Notes: generated from the letters alone by a model not told the origin. 64,000 nucleotides of DNA from Trinickia sp. Y13 (GCF_029522115.1 NZ_JAKWFK010000003.1:62001-126000); one strand, 5' to 3'. Positions 25,925 to 35,316 are shown, counted from the stretch's first letter. Translations and numbers: made by a program.

Positions 25925-27592
25925 ATGCTCAACCCGCAGACGGCGGTGCGCGTCGATTACCGCACCGACCCATCGCAGTACAAGCATTGGAAGCTCGCGT
26001 TCAATGGCCCCGTTGCCACGCTCGGCATCGACATCGCCGAGGACGGCGGCATTCGCGACGGCTACAAGCTCAAGCTCAATTCGTACGATCTGGGCGTCGA
26101 CATCGAGTTGCACGATGCTTTGCAGCGCATTCGCTTCGAACACCCCGAAGTCAAGACCGTCGTTCTAACGAGCTTGAAAGAGCGCGTGTTTTGCTCAGGG
26201 GCGAACATCTTCATGCTCGGTTTGTCCTCGCATGCATGGAAGGTCAACTTCTGCAAGTTCACGAACGAGACGCGCAACGGCATCGAGGACACCTCGCGCC
26301 ACAGCGGGCTCAAGTTCATCGCGGCCGTGAATGGCGCGTGCGCCGGCGGCGGCTACGAACTCGCGCTCGCTTGCGACGAAATCATGCTGGTGGACGACCG
26401 CTCCTCGTCGGTCGCCTTGCCCGAAGTGCCGTTGCTCGGTGTGCTGCCGGGCACGGGCGGGCTGACCCGCCTCACCGACAAGCGCAAGGTCCGGCACGAC
26501 CGCGCCGATATTTTCTGCACGCTCGTCGAAGGCATCCGTGGCGAGCGGGCCAAGCAATGGCGGCTCGTCGATGAAGTGGTCAAGCCCAATCAGTTCGAAC
26601 AAGCCGTGCAGGCGCGCGCGCTGGAGCTGGCCGCGCAAAGCGATCGCCCCGACGGGGCGAAGGGCGTGGCGCTCGAGCGCATCGAGCGCACGGACCGCGA
26701 AGACGGCATCGACTACGAAACGCTCGAAGTTTCGATCGACCGCGCCAAACGCACGGCCACCTTCGTCATGAAAGCGCCGAGCGGCGAGGAACCCGAGACG
26801 CTCGACGCGATCGTCGAAGCAGGCGCGCGGTGGTGGCCGCTTCGGTTCGCGCGCGAACTCGACGACGCGATCCTTTCGATGCGGACCAACGAACTCGAGA
26901 TTGGCACTTGGATCTTCAAGACGTCGGGCGATGCATCGGCGGTCCTCGCCGCGGATGCGATGCTGCTCGCGCATCGCGATCATTGGTTCGTGCGCGAAAC
27001 GATCGGCATGTTGGGCCGCACGCTGGCGCGCATCGACGTGTCCTCGCGCTCGCTGTTCGCCCTGATCGAGCCCGGTTCGTGCTTTGCCGGCACATTCGCC
27101 GAATTCGCGTTCGCCGCCGACCGCACCTATATGGCTGCGCTGCCGGCCAACGAGGAAGAAGAGCCGGCCATCACGCTCTCCGAAGTCAATTTCGGCCTGT
27201 ATCCGATGGTCACCGGCCAGTCGCGCATTGCACGGCGATTTTATGAGGACTCCGAAACGATCGAAGCCGTGCGGGCCAAGATCGGCGTTCCGGTTCGCGC
27301 GGTTCAGGCCGAGCGCCTCGGCCTCGTGACGGCGTCGCCCGACGATATCGATTGGGCCGACGAGATTCGCCTCGCGCTCGAGGAGCGCGCCGCGATGTCG
27401 CCGGACGCACTGACGGGGCTCGAGGCAAACTTGCGCTTCAATGGCGCCGAAACGATGGAGACGCGCATTTTCGGGCGTTTGTCCGCTTGGCAAAACTGGA
27501 TCTTCAACCGTCCGAACGCCGTCGGCGAAAAGGGCGCGCTCAAGGTCTACGGCAAAGGCAGCAAAGCGCAATTCGACGCGGCTCGCGTCTGA
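25925..27592 (+). CDS. boxC: 2,3-epoxybenzoyl-CoA dihydrolase BoxC
   Basis: A 555-residue crotonase-superfamily enzyme. VFCSGANIFMLGLSSH and VNGACAGGGYELALACDEI form the oxyanion-hole regions, followed by PGTGGLTRLTDKRKVRHDRAD. The length is twice that of simple enoyl-CoA hydratases, as expected for BoxC with its second, degenerate crotonase-like half. It opens the epoxide ring of 2,3-epoxybenzoyl-CoA using two waters and releases formate and 3,4-dehydroadipyl-CoA semialdehyde. The ATG follows TTAGGAGAAAGG. It heads the plus-strand boxC-boxB-boxA run, 32 bp before boxB. Confidence 0.96.
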   Translation: MLNPQTAVRVDYRTDPSQYKHWKLAFNGPVATLGIDIAEDGGIRDGYKLKLNSYDLGVDIELHDALQRIRFEHPEVKTVVLTSLKERVFCSGANIFMLGLSSHAWKVNFCKFTNETRNGIEDTSRHSGLKFIAAVNGACAGGGYELALACDEIMLVDDRSSSVALPEVPLLGVLPGTGGLTRLTDKRKVRHDRADIFCTLVEGIRGERAKQWRLVDEVVKPNQFEQAVQARALELAAQSDRPDGAKGVALERIERTDREDGIDYETLEVSIDRAKRTATFVMKAPSGEEPETLDAIVEAGARWWPLRFARELDDAILSMRTNELEIGTWIFKTSGDASAVLAADAMLLAHRDHWFVRETIGMLGRTLARIDVSSRSLFALIEPGSCFAGTFAEFAFAADRTYMAALPANEEEEPAITLSEVNFGLYPMVTGQSRIARRFYEDSETIEAVRAKIGVPVRAVQAERLGLVTASPDDIDWADEIRLALEERAAMSPDALTGLEANLRFNGAETMETRIFGRLSAWQNWIFNRPNAVGEKGALKVYGKGSKAQFDAARV

Positions 27593-27624
27593 CCGTCACG
27601 ACTTCGCACGAGGAACGCACAATC

Positions 27625-29052
27625 ATGTCCACGATCAACTATAGCGAGAAGATCCCCAACAACGTCGACCTGGCCGGCGATCGCACGTTGCAGCGCGCGC
27701 TCGAGCAATGGCAGCCGAATTTCCTGTCTTGGTGGGGCGATATGGGCCCGGACGGCTCGCACGGCTTCGACGTTTATCTGCGCACGGCCGTGAGCGTCGA
27801 TCCTGGCGGGTGGGCGCACTTCGATCACGTGAAGATGCCCGACTATCGCTGGGGCATCTTCCTGTCTCCGGGCGAGGCCGATCGCAAGATCCATTTCGGC
27901 GAGCACAAGGGCGAATCGGCGTGGCAGGAGGTGCCGGGCGAGCACCGCGCCAACTTGCGCCGGATCATCGTCACCCAAGGCGATACGGAGCCCGCTTCGG
28001 TCGAGCAGCAGCGGCACTTGGGCCTCACGGCGCCGTCGATGTACGACCTGCGCAACCTGTTCCAAGTCAACGTCGAGGAAGGGCGGCACCTGTGGGCGAT
28101 GGTTTACCTGCTGCACCGCTATTTCGGGCGGGACGGGCGCGAGGAAGCGGACGCGCTGCTTGCGCGCCGCTCGGGCGACGACGACAATCCGCGCATTCTC
28201 GGCGCCTTCAACGAGAAGACGCCCGACTGGCTGTCCTTCTTCATGTTCACGTACTTTACCGACCGCGACGGCAAGTTTCAATTGTCCGCGCTCGCCGAAT
28301 CGGGCTTCGATCCGCTCGCGCGCACGACCAAGTTCATGCTGACCGAGGAAGCGCACCACATGTTTGTCGGGGAGTCGGGCGTCTCGCGCGTGGTGCAGCG
28401 CACGGCGCAGGTCATGAACGAACTGAAGACCGACGATGTGACCAAGCTGCGCGCGGCCGGCGTCATCGATCTGCCGACGATTCAACGCTATCTGAACTTC
28501 CATTACTCGGTGACGATCGACTTGTTCGGCGCGGATCAATCCTCCAATGCGGCGACGTTCTATAGCTCCGGACTCAAAGGCCGTTACGAAGAATCGAAGC
28601 GCGACGACGATCATCGGTTGACGGGAAGGCGCTACAAGCTGCTCGACGTCGAAGACGGCAAACTGGTCGAACGCGACGTGCCGATGCTCAACGCCATGAA
28701 CGAAGTGCTGCGCGACGACTACATCGTGGATTCGGTCGCGGGCGTGAACCGTTGGAACAAGGTGCTGGAGAAGGCCGGGATCGATTTTCGTCTGACCGTG
28801 CCGCACAAAGCGTTCAATCGCCAGATCGGCACGTTCGCGGGCGTGCGCGTCGCGCCCGACGGCCGCATCGTGAGCGAAGCCGAGTGGGCGGCGAACGAGG
28901 CCAACTGGCTGCCCACGCCGCAAGACCGTGCTTATGTCGCATCGTTGATGGGCCGGGTGACGGAGCCCGGCAAGTTCGCCAATTGGATCGCGCCACCCGC
29001 GATGGGGATCAACCGTCAGCCGATCGATTTCGAGTACGTGAGGTTCAACTAG
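27625..29052 (+). CDS. boxB: Benzoyl-CoA 2,3-epoxidase oxygenase subunit BoxB
   Basis: A 475-residue class I diiron oxygenase. Metal ligands are visible in NVEEGRHLWAM (E-x2-H) and MLTEEAHHMFVGESG (E-x2-H); GRYEESKRDDDHRL and the opening KIPNNVDLAGDRTLQRALEQW fit BoxB. It inserts one oxygen atom into the benzoyl-CoA ring with electrons from BoxA. The ATG at 27625 sits within AGGAACGCACAATC; the longer frame overlaps boxC and is rejected. Its TAG is followed after one base by a ten-copy heptamer array, then boxA 194 bp away. Confidence 0.96.
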   Translation: MSTINYSEKIPNNVDLAGDRTLQRALEQWQPNFLSWWGDMGPDGSHGFDVYLRTAVSVDPGGWAHFDHVKMPDYRWGIFLSPGEADRKIHFGEHKGESAWQEVPGEHRANLRRIIVTQGDTEPASVEQQRHLGLTAPSMYDLRNLFQVNVEEGRHLWAMVYLLHRYFGRDGREEADALLARRSGDDDNPRILGAFNEKTPDWLSFFMFTYFTDRDGKFQLSALAESGFDPLARTTKFMLTEEAHHMFVGESGVSRVVQRTAQVMNELKTDDVTKLRAAGVIDLPTIQRYLNFHYSVTIDLFGADQSSNAATFYSSGLKGRYEESKRDDDHRLTGRRYKLLDVEDGKLVERDVPMLNAMNEVLRDDYIVDSVAGVNRWNKVLEKAGIDFRLTVPHKAFNRQIGTFAGVRVAPDGRIVSEAEWAANEANWLPTPQDRAYVASLMGRVTEPGKFANWIAPPAMGINRQPIDFEYVRFN

Positions 29053-29053
29053 A

Positions 29054-29123
29054 GCCGAACGCCGAACGCCGAACGCCGAACGCCGAACGCCGAACGCCGA
29101 ACGCCGAACGCCGAACGCCGAAC
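29054..29123. repeat. Perfect tandem heptamer array (GCCGAAC)10
   Basis: Ten uninterrupted copies of GCCGAAC fill 70 bp starting two bases after the boxB stop codon. The array ends abruptly at GCGGCG. No mismatch occurs in any unit. It lies in the 194-bp boxB-boxA spacer on what should be one transcript. Heptamer arrays in Burkholderia are often variable-number loci; slippage here would change spacer length in 7-base steps without touching either reading frame. Confidence 0.97.
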
Positions 29124-29246
29124 GCGGCGCTAGCGACTAGCGTCGCCCGATCGGCCCTTGCTTTCACCGTACGTGCAAACGCATTACATCCGCTCCGCAG
29201 CGGCCTCTCCGGACGAGAGACGTTCCGGCGCGGGCAGTGAGCCCTC

Positions 29247-30506
29247 ATGAATATGCCTGCCGCCCCCATCGAAGTCATCGAGCAGCACCTGATCGACCCC
29301 GAGATTTGCATTCGGTGCAACACGTGCGAAGAGACGTGCCCCATCGATGCGATCACGCACGACCAAAACAACTATGTCGTGAAAGCGGACGTTTGCAACG
29401 GCTGCATGGCCTGTATCGCTCCGTGCCCAACGGGCGCGATCGACAGTTGGCGCACCGTGTTCAAAGCGCAGGCCTACGGCATCGACGAGCAATTCGGATG
29501 GGATGAGCTGCCGCCGCAGCAAGCGATCGGCGAGGCGGCGACCGCATCGATGCAAGCATCGAGCGCCGAGTCCCTGGGCGGCGATGTGAGCGACATCGAC
29601 GCCGACGCCGACGGTTCGACGCAGACGCGCAGCGCGACGGTGCCGCCTTGGTCCGCGGCGAAGCCCTATGTCAATCTCTACACGCATAAAGCGCCTATCC
29701 AGGCGACGGTGGTGGGCAACTATCGATTGACCGACGCATCGACCGAAAGCGACATCCGCCACATCGTCCTCGATTTCGGTGCGATTCCGTTTCCGGTGCT
29801 CGAGGGGCAATCGATCGGCATCTTTCCGCCGGGCGCGGCGCGCGACGGCAAGCCGCATCATGCGCGCCAGTATTCCGTTGCAAGCCCCCGAAACGGGGAG
29901 CGCCCCGGCTACAACAACCTCTCTTTGACGGTCAAACGCGTCACGCACGATCACGAAGGCAACGTGGCCGCAGGCGTCTGCTCGAACTACCTGTGCGATC
30001 TGCGCAAGGGCGACGTCGTCACGGTCATCGGTCCGTTCGGCAGCACGTTCTTGATGCCCAATCATCCGCATTCGAATTTGCTCATGATTTGCACCGGCAC
30101 GGGATCGGCGCCGATGCGCGCGATGACCGAGTACCGGCGCAGGCGCCGGTTGCGCGGGGCGACCGGAAAGTTGATGCTGTTCTTCGGCGCACGCACCAAG
30201 GACGAGCTGCCTTATTTCGGGCCGCTGATGAATTTGCCGAAGGACTTCATCGATACGAATTTGGCGTTTTCGCGGACGCCGGGACAACCGAAGCGATACG
30301 TTCAAGACGTCATGCGCGAACGGGCCGTCGACATCGCGCAATGGCTCGCGGATGAACAAACCTACATCTACGTCTGCGGGCTGCGCGGCATGGAGGAGGG
30401 CGTGCTGCAGGTGCTGCAGGAGATCGCGCAACGCAACGGCCTCGCCTGGGCGGCGCTATGGGAGCGCCTGAAGCGCGAAGGACGCTTGCACGTCGAAACG
30501 TATTGA
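29247..30506 (+). CDS. boxA: Benzoyl-CoA 2,3-epoxidase reductase subunit BoxA
   Basis: A 419-residue reductase. Residues 21-31 ([11 protein letters not shown]) and 50-60 ([11 protein letters not shown]) are two 4Fe-4S ferredoxin motifs. The remainder is a ferredoxin-NADP-reductase-like module: [11 protein letters not shown] for [18 protein letters not shown] for NADPH and [18 protein letters not shown] at the C-terminus. It transfers electrons from NADPH to BoxB. An acidic linker (about residues 85-135) joins the halves. The start context GTGAGCCCTC has no clear ribosome-binding site, which is unusual for this cluster; ATG 29253 is an alternative start. Confidence 0.95.
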   Translation: MNMPAAPIEVIEQHLIDPEICIRCNTCEETCPIDAITHDQNNYVVKADVCNGCMACIAPCPTGAIDSWRTVFKAQAYGIDEQFGWDELPPQQAIGEAATASMQASSAESLGGDVSDIDADADGSTQTRSATVPPWSAAKPYVNLYTHKAPIQATVVGNYRLTDASTESDIRHIVLDFGAIPFPVLEGQSIGIFPPGAARDGKPHHARQYSVASPRNGERPGYNNLSLTVKRVTHDHEGNVAAGVCSNYLCDLRKGDVVTVIGPFGSTFLMPNHPHSNLLMICTGTGSAPMRAMTEYRRRRRLRGATGKLMLFFGARTKDELPYFGPLMNLPKDFIDTNLAFSRTPGQPKRYVQDVMRERAVDIAQWLADEQTYIYVCGLRGMEEGVLQVLQEIAQRNGLAWAALWERLKREGRLHVETY

Positions 30507-30987
30507 GCCGCTGCGTGCCGGCGCCGTCCAAACCACTAGAAAATTGACAAAATGATTTGGACGAGCGTTTCATGCGCTTCGAGAACGCTAGGGTGGCCGG
30601 GGCGAATTTCCCCGCCCTGGTCAATATAGTCTTACTCTTATTGGGTGGCACCGCTCGCTGCGCGCTGCATCGCCGCCCGTGCCGGCGATGCTTACGTTAT
30701 TCTTGCGCTACCGCAATCTGCCGAGAACGATGCGCGTGTGCGCCTAAATCCTTCAGTTCGGCGTTCACGGCCCTCAAGGTCGTCAAATAGTCCGACTAGT
30801 TAAGGGTATTCATGTATTAAGAGCGTCGTACCGGTGAGCTAGCATTGCTGCGTTCATGCATTGGCCGCCGCGTGCTCGCACTTCGATCGTGCGCGGGGGC
30901 GCCGGAGCACAATCCGGCGCGAACCGTCGTCGGTCCGCGCCGTTTCGCAAAGAAGCATTTAGCCAACGAAAAGCTACGGAGGACGAG
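30507..30987. other. 481-bp intergenic region after boxA
   Basis: No convincing gene. A TTGACA hexamer occurs near 30544 but I could not pair it with a good -10. A weak GC stem (GGGGCG...CCCCGCC) near 30600 might terminate boxA. The sequence is less GC-rich around 30615-30640 and 30780-30820. The end holds CGGAGGACGAG, the ribosome-binding site of the sugar-binding protein gene. Confidence 0.6.
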
Positions 30988-32091
30988 ATGACGAACGAGC
31001 GAGACGATGCGCAAGATGAGATCCAAGGGGCGGCTGGCGAGGGCGCAGCGAACCGCATGCGGCGCGGGTTGCTGCAAGGCGCGGGGCTAGGGGCCGCGTT
31101 GGCCATGATGGGCGGGATGATCACGCCCGCGCAGGCGGCCGAAGCGCCGTTTCCCTCGCACAAGCGCTGGAAGATCGTGTTCGTCAATCACGTGACGACC
31201 AATCCGTTTTTCGTGCCGACGCAATATGGCATTCAAGACGCCTGCGCCGTGCTGAACATGGATTATCAGTGGACCGGCTCCGCCAATGCGGACGTCGCCG
31301 AGATGGTCAACGCGATGAATGCGGCGATCGCGGCGAAGGCCGACGCGATCGCGGTGCCGATCGTCGATCCCAAAGCATTCAACGGCCCGATTCAGAAGGC
31401 GCTCGACGCCGGTATCCCAGTGTTTGCTTACAATGCCGACGCGCCGCGCGGCAGCACGAACCCGCGGCTCGCCTACATCGGACAGGATTTGTATTTGTCG
31501 GGCTATCAGATGGGCGAGCGCATCGTGAGCCTGGTCGATAGCGGTCTCGTCGGGCTCTTCATCGCCACGCCGGGTCAGCTCAACATCCAGCCGCGGCTCG
31601 ACGGCGCCACCGATGCGATCAAGAAGTCGGGCAAGAAGATCGAGATCCAAACGATCGCCACGGGCGCGACGGTGAACGAGGAACTCTCGAAGATCAAGTC
31701 GTTCTACCTCGGGCACCAGAACGTGAAAGGGATGTTCGCCGTCGACGCGGGGAGCACGCAGGGCGTCGCGCAAGTCATGAAGGAATCCAAGCTGCCGGAG
31801 AAGGGCGTGCATGGCGGCGGGTTCGACTTGTTGCCGCAGACGGTGCAATTGATTCACGACGGCTTCCTCGACTTCACGATCGATCAGCAACCTTACGTGC
31901 AGGGCTTCTATACTGTGGTCGAGGCCTTTACGTATCTCGTGTCGGGCGGCCTCGTCGGTCCGGCGGACATCAATTCCGGCCTGAAGTTCGTCACGAAGTC
32001 GACCGTCGATCCGTACCTGACCACATCGACCCGTTATGAAGGCAAGAGCACGAAAGCGCAAGTCGTGCCGCGCTCGGGTGCTATCAAGTGA
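30988..32091 (+). CDS. Sugar ABC transporter periplasmic-binding protein (FrcB/RbsB class)
   Basis: A 367-residue type I periplasmic-binding protein. The N-terminus has a charged stretch, then RMRRGLLQGAGLGAAL and an A-rich segment ending AQAAEAP, a Tat-like signal peptide. The mature protein shows the ribose/xylose-binding pattern: KIVFVNHVTTNPFF, KADAIAVPIVDPKAF, GIPVFAYNADAP and VKGMFAVDAGSTQG. The sugar is unknown; FrcB (fructose) relatives share the downstream gene order. The ATG follows CGGAGGACGAG; upstream residues in the open frame are rejected. It overlaps the permease gene as TGATG. Confidence 0.9.
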   Translation: MTNERDDAQDEIQGAAGEGAANRMRRGLLQGAGLGAALAMMGGMITPAQAAEAPFPSHKRWKIVFVNHVTTNPFFVPTQYGIQDACAVLNMDYQWTGSANADVAEMVNAMNAAIAAKADAIAVPIVDPKAFNGPIQKALDAGIPVFAYNADAPRGSTNPRLAYIGQDLYLSGYQMGERIVSLVDSGLVGLFIATPGQLNIQPRLDGATDAIKKSGKKIEIQTIATGATVNEELSKIKSFYLGHQNVKGMFAVDAGSTQGVAQVMKESKLPEKGVHGGGFDLLPQTVQLIHDGFLDFTIDQQPYVQGFYTVVEAFTYLVSGGLVGPADINSGLKFVTKSTVDPYLTTSTRYEGKSTKAQVVPRSGAIK

Positions 32092-33098
32092 TGAGTGAAA
32101 GCGTCAACGAAACTCGCCGCCGTCCCGTAACCTCGCGCGCTAGCTCGAGGTTCGGGGGCTTCGCGTGGTCGGCCGAATTGCGGATCCTGCTCGTCGCCAT
32201 TCTCGTCGGCGGGTACTTCGAAGCGGCCAATCACGATTTCTTGCTGACGAGCGCGAGCCTGCAGAATCTCTCGCAGTTCGTCGCGCCGGCGGCGATCATC
32301 GCATTCGGCGAAATCATGCTGATGATCGGCGGCGAGATCGACTTGTCGGCGGGCATGGTGTTCGCATTTGCGCCGTTCATGATGGCATTCGCCGCCGACG
32401 CCGGCGCGCCGATGTGGCTGGCCGTGCTCGCGGGCATGACTGCCGCCGGGCTCGTCGGTTTCGTCAACGGCGCCGTGACGGTGTTTCTGCGCTTGCCTTC
32501 TTTCGTCACGACGCTTGGCACGCTGTTTCTCATCAACGGCATCACGTTGACGATCTCGCGCGGCATGCCCGTTTCGACGCCGGGCGGTCCCGACTTCATG
32601 GCGGTGATGGGCGGATGGGGTTATAGCGAAATTTGCTGGACCGTCGCGATCGCGCTCGCGATGCACGTCCTGCTGCGGCATACGCGCTGGGGCTTGCATA
32701 CGGTCGCGAGCGGCGCCAATCCGCTCGGCGCTTCCGAAGCCGGGATCCACGTGAACCGCCTGAAGCTCGGCAATTTCGTTCTGGCCTCCGTATTGGCCGG
32801 ATTCACGGGCATTCTCGAATGCGTTCGGATCACCTCCATCGACCCGCAGGCGGGCGGCAATCAGATCATGTTCCTCGCGGTCGCGGCGGCCGTGATCGGG
32901 GGCACGCCGCTCACGGGCGGATCGGGCACGATCATTGGCGGGCTGATCGGCGCGGCCGTGCTGGGCATGTTGAACGACGGCTTCACGCTGATCGGCATCA
33001 ACGCCTTCACGTTCAACATCATTCTTGGCGCGGCGATTCTAGCGGCGATGATCTTCAACATCCACGTGGCGCGGCTCAGCCGGCGCGGGAGATCGTAA
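32091..33098 (+). CDS. Sugar ABC transporter permease (RbsC/FrcC type)
   Basis: A 335-residue membrane protein with about nine to ten helices. Conserved blocks are FGEIMLMIGGEIDLSAGMVF, NGAVTVFLRLPSFVTTLGTLF and FLAVAAAVIGGTPLTGGSGT, all typical of BPD_transp_2 permeases of the ribose/fructose class. The start ATG is shared with the stop of the binding-protein gene (ATGA) and its own stop overlaps the ATPase start (TAATG), so the three genes are tightly coupled. It would form a homodimeric channel. Confidence 0.9.
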   Translation: MSESVNETRRRPVTSRASSRFGGFAWSAELRILLVAILVGGYFEAANHDFLLTSASLQNLSQFVAPAAIIAFGEIMLMIGGEIDLSAGMVFAFAPFMMAFAADAGAPMWLAVLAGMTAAGLVGFVNGAVTVFLRLPSFVTTLGTLFLINGITLTISRGMPVSTPGGPDFMAVMGGWGYSEICWTVAIALAMHVLLRHTRWGLHTVASGANPLGASEAGIHVNRLKLGNFVLASVLAGFTGILECVRITSIDPQAGGNQIMFLAVAAAVIGGTPLTGGSGTIIGGLIGAAVLGMLNDGFTLIGINAFTFNIILGAAILAAMIFNIHVARLSRRGRS

Positions 33099-33886
33099 TG
33101 GCTGAGACGGGCGGGCCGCTCGCGCTGCAGGCTCAAAACATCGTCAAACGCTTCGGCGCCGTTACCGCGCTCGACGGCGTGTCGTTGCACCTCGCCGAAG
33201 GCGAAATTCTGGGCATCCTCGGCGATAACGGCGCGGGCAAATCGACGCTGATCAAGATCCTCACGGGTTTTCATCAGCAGACGAACGGCGAGTTGTCGAT
33301 TCGTGGCGAACAGATGCTGCTGCGCTCGGTCGATCACGCTCGCTCGCTCGGTATCGAATGCGTCTATCAGGATCTTGCGCTCGCCAATTCGCTGAGCATT
33401 TACCACAATATGTTCTTGAATCGGGAGATCGTCTACCCCGGGCCGATCCGCTTTCTGAACCATCGCGCGATGCGTGAGCGCGCCGCGCAGTGCTTGGAAG
33501 ACATCGGCGTGCACGTGCCGTCGGTGACGATGCCGGTCGAGCGGCTATCGGGCGGGCAGCGTCAAGCGATCGCGGTTGCGCGCGCGGTGAACTCGAACGC
33601 GCGCATTCTCTTGCTGGACGAGCCGCTGGCCGCCATGGGCGCGCGCGAGGCGGGGCTCATCATCGACTTGATCATGCGGCTCAAGGAGAAGGGCGGCTTG
33701 TCGATCGTCATGATCATGCACAACTACGCGCAGACGCTCGATATTGCCGACCGCATCATGCTCATGCAACGCGGGCGGGTCACGTACGAGCAGCACAGCG
33801 CGCAAACCTCGGTGCCCGAACTCATGGAAATCGTGCGCCGCGAATATCGCGCGATGCGCGAGGCGACGAACGGCGGGGCGGCCTAG
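33098..33886 (+). CDS. Sugar ABC transporter ATP-binding protein, single-NBD (FrcA type)
   Basis: A 262-residue ATPase. Walker A GDNGAGKST, Q-loop YQDLA, signature LSGGQRQAIAVARAV, Walker B ILLLDEPLAA and the switch His in MIMHNY are all present. It carries only one nucleotide-binding domain, as in FrcA of Sinorhizobium, not the double domain of RbsA or XylG (about 500 residues). It therefore should work as a homodimer with the preceding permease. No kinase or dehydrogenase follows. It converges on an unrelated binding-protein gene 71 bp away. Confidence 0.9.
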   Translation: MAETGGPLALQAQNIVKRFGAVTALDGVSLHLAEGEILGILGDNGAGKSTLIKILTGFHQQTNGELSIRGEQMLLRSVDHARSLGIECVYQDLALANSLSIYHNMFLNREIVYPGPIRFLNHRAMRERAAQCLEDIGVHVPSVTMPVERLSGGQRQAIAVARAVNSNARILLLDEPLAAMGAREAGLIIDLIMRLKEKGGLSIVMIMHNYAQTLDIADRIMLMQRGRVTYEQHSAQTSVPELMEIVRREYRAMREATNGGAA

Positions 33887-33913
33887 GCCAGAATCGCAAG
33901 CTCGGCAACGAAT

Positions 33914-33947
33914 GCGAACAGGGGCAGGAGAAGGCGCCCCCGTTCGC
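33914..33947. terminator. Hairpin between convergent transporter genes
   Basis: Arms at 33914-33925 and 33936-33947 pair over 12 bp with one mismatch around a 10-base loop. It lies in the 71-bp gap between two convergent genes. There is no T-run, so a bidirectional terminator is likely but unproven. Confidence 0.55.
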
Positions 33948-33957
33948 CGTAGATCGA

Positions 33958-35244
33958 TCAGTTCGTCTTCGCGGCCGCGGCCAATTTGTCGGCGGCTTGC
34001 TGCGCCGTTTCGTCTTTGCTCGCCCAGTAGTTGCCGATCACATCGTAGAACGCTCCTTCGACTGCCGGACTGACGAGCATGTCGTGCGCCCACGACGGCA
34101 CGAGACCGCCATTCGCGCCCGCGGCCTTGAAGTCGGCCGACGATTTTTTCGCGCAGTCGTCGAACTTAGCGAGGCTCACGTCCTGCCGCACCGGGATCGA
34201 ACCTTTGTTGAGATTGAAGGCTTCTTGGAAAGCCGGGCTCATCAGCAAGCCGGCCATATCCTTTTGCCCCTTCTCGACGCCGGCCGTCTTGACCTTGAAG
34301 AATACGAAGCTATCCACGTTGAACGTGAAATCCTGTTGCGATCCCGGCGCCGCAACGCACAGGTAGTCCTTGCCCGGCGTCTTGCCCGCGACCGTGAATT
34401 CGCCCTTCGCCCAATCGCCCATGAACTGCATCGCGGCTTTGCCGTTGATGACCATCGCGGTCGCCATGTTCCAGTCGCGGCCAACTTGTCCCGGGTCGGT
34501 ATAGTCTTTGATCCGCTTGAATGTCTCGAGCGCCTTGACCATCGTCGGGCCTTTGAGCGTGGCTTGGTCGAGTTGCACGAACGCCTTTTTGTAGAAGTCC
34601 GGGCCGCCGATGCCGAGCGCCACCGATTCGAACGTCTCGGCTTCTTGCCAAGGTTGTCCGCCGATGGCGACCGGCACGATGCCGGCTTGCTTGAGCGAAT
34701 CGGCCACTTTGAAGAAGGCGTCCCACGTGGCGGGTGGCTGCGCATGGACTTTCTTGAGCGCGTCGGCGTTGATCCAGAGCCAGTTCACACGGTGCACATT
34801 GACCGGCGCGCCGACGTATTGGCCTTTGTATTTCATGATGCGGGCGATTTCGGGCGGCAACAGGCGATCCCAATTGCCGCTCTTGGCGACATCGTCGATC
34901 GACAACAGGACGCCTTCGTCGCCCCATTCCTGAATCGCCGGTCCTTTGATTTGCGCGGCCGCAGGGGGATTGCCCGCCACCACGCGCGTCTTGAGCGCCG
35001 TCATCGCGTTGCCGCCGCCCCCGCCCGCCACGGCGAAATCGACCCAGGTATCCCCCTTTTCTTCCAGCATCTTCTTGAGCAATTGCGCCGATTTGGCTTC
35101 GCCGCCGGAGGTCCAGTAATGCAGCACCTCGACGGAAGCCGCTTGAGCGGGAATGGTAGCGAGCCCGAGCGCCGCGGCGACGCAAGCGGTCATCGCGGCG
35201 AGGGGCTTACGGGCGCACCAGCGTGCGCTTTGCTTCGAATGCAT
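33958..35244 (-). CDS. Glucose/mannose-type ABC substrate-binding protein (GtsA-like), orphan
   Basis: A 428-residue extracellular solute-binding protein family 1 member. It has a signal peptide ending IPAQAASV. VEVLHYWTSGGEAKSAQLLK, GAPVNVHRVNWLWINADAL and IGGQPWQEAETFESVALGIGG fit the glucose/mannose-binding proteins of Pseudomonas and Burkholderia gts systems (each quoted in part). The start was set at the ATG after GGGAGAAC. Normally two permease genes and a UgpC-like ATPase follow; here the gene is alone and convergent with a ribose-type ATPase. A LacI regulator with a good operator is divergent. Confidence 0.9.
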   Translation of the reverse strand: MHSKQSARWCARKPLAAMTACVAAALGLATIPAQAASVEVLHYWTSGGEAKSAQLLKKMLEEKGDTWVDFAVAGGGGGNAMTALKTRVVAGNPPAAAQIKGPAIQEWGDEGVLLSIDDVAKSGNWDRLLPPEIARIMKYKGQYVGAPVNVHRVNWLWINADALKKVHAQPPATWDAFFKVADSLKQAGIVPVAIGGQPWQEAETFESVALGIGGPDFYKKAFVQLDQATLKGPTMVKALETFKRIKDYTDPGQVGRDWNMATAMVINGKAAMQFMGDWAKGEFTVAGKTPGKDYLCVAAPGSQQDFTFNVDSFVFFKVKTAGVEKGQKDMAGLLMSPAFQEAFNLNKGSIPVRQDVSLAKFDDCAKKSSADFKAAGANGGLVPSWAHDMLVSPAVEGAFYDVIGNYWASKDETAQQAADKLAAAAKTN

Positions 35245-35300
35245 CGATGTTCTCCCATCGCCGGCTAGCGGCGGATACGGTTGTGAAATTCCGGCGGGAA

Positions 35301-35316
35301 ATGGTAGCGCTAACAT
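35301..35316. promoter_or_regulatory. LacI/GntR-type operator ATGGTAGCGCTAACAT
   Basis: A 16-bp inverted repeat with an AGCGCT centre; only one position of the eight-base half sites is unmatched. It has the layout of gluconate-repressor (GntR of E. coli, LacI family) operators. It lies 57 bp upstream of the binding-protein start and 81 bp upstream of the LacI gene, so it could control both. Confidence 0.75.

Noticed and set aside
26195-27571. 458-codon frame antisense to boxC
   Set aside because: Composition is the shadow type and boxC is unmistakable.
27547-28923. 458-codon frame antisense to boxB
   Set aside because: Shadow of a well-conserved diiron oxygenase gene; no motifs of its own.
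29054-29123. Heptamer array as a CRISPR or iteron origin
   Set aside because: Units are contiguous with no spacers, no Cas or replication genes are near, and it sits inside an operon.
29045-29371. Minus-strand frame reading the heptamer array as repeats of GVRRSAF
   Set aside because: The repeat protein arises only because 21 bases equal three heptamers; no ribosome-binding site and it overlaps boxA antisense.
30557-30790. 77-codon frame after boxA
   Set aside because: TTG start, no ribosome-binding site and a Cys/Arg-rich translation without family resemblance.
33490-35268. 592-codon plus-strand frame over the ABC ATPase end and sugar-binding protein
   Set aside because: Overlaps two clear genes and translates to Arg/His-rich shadow sequence.
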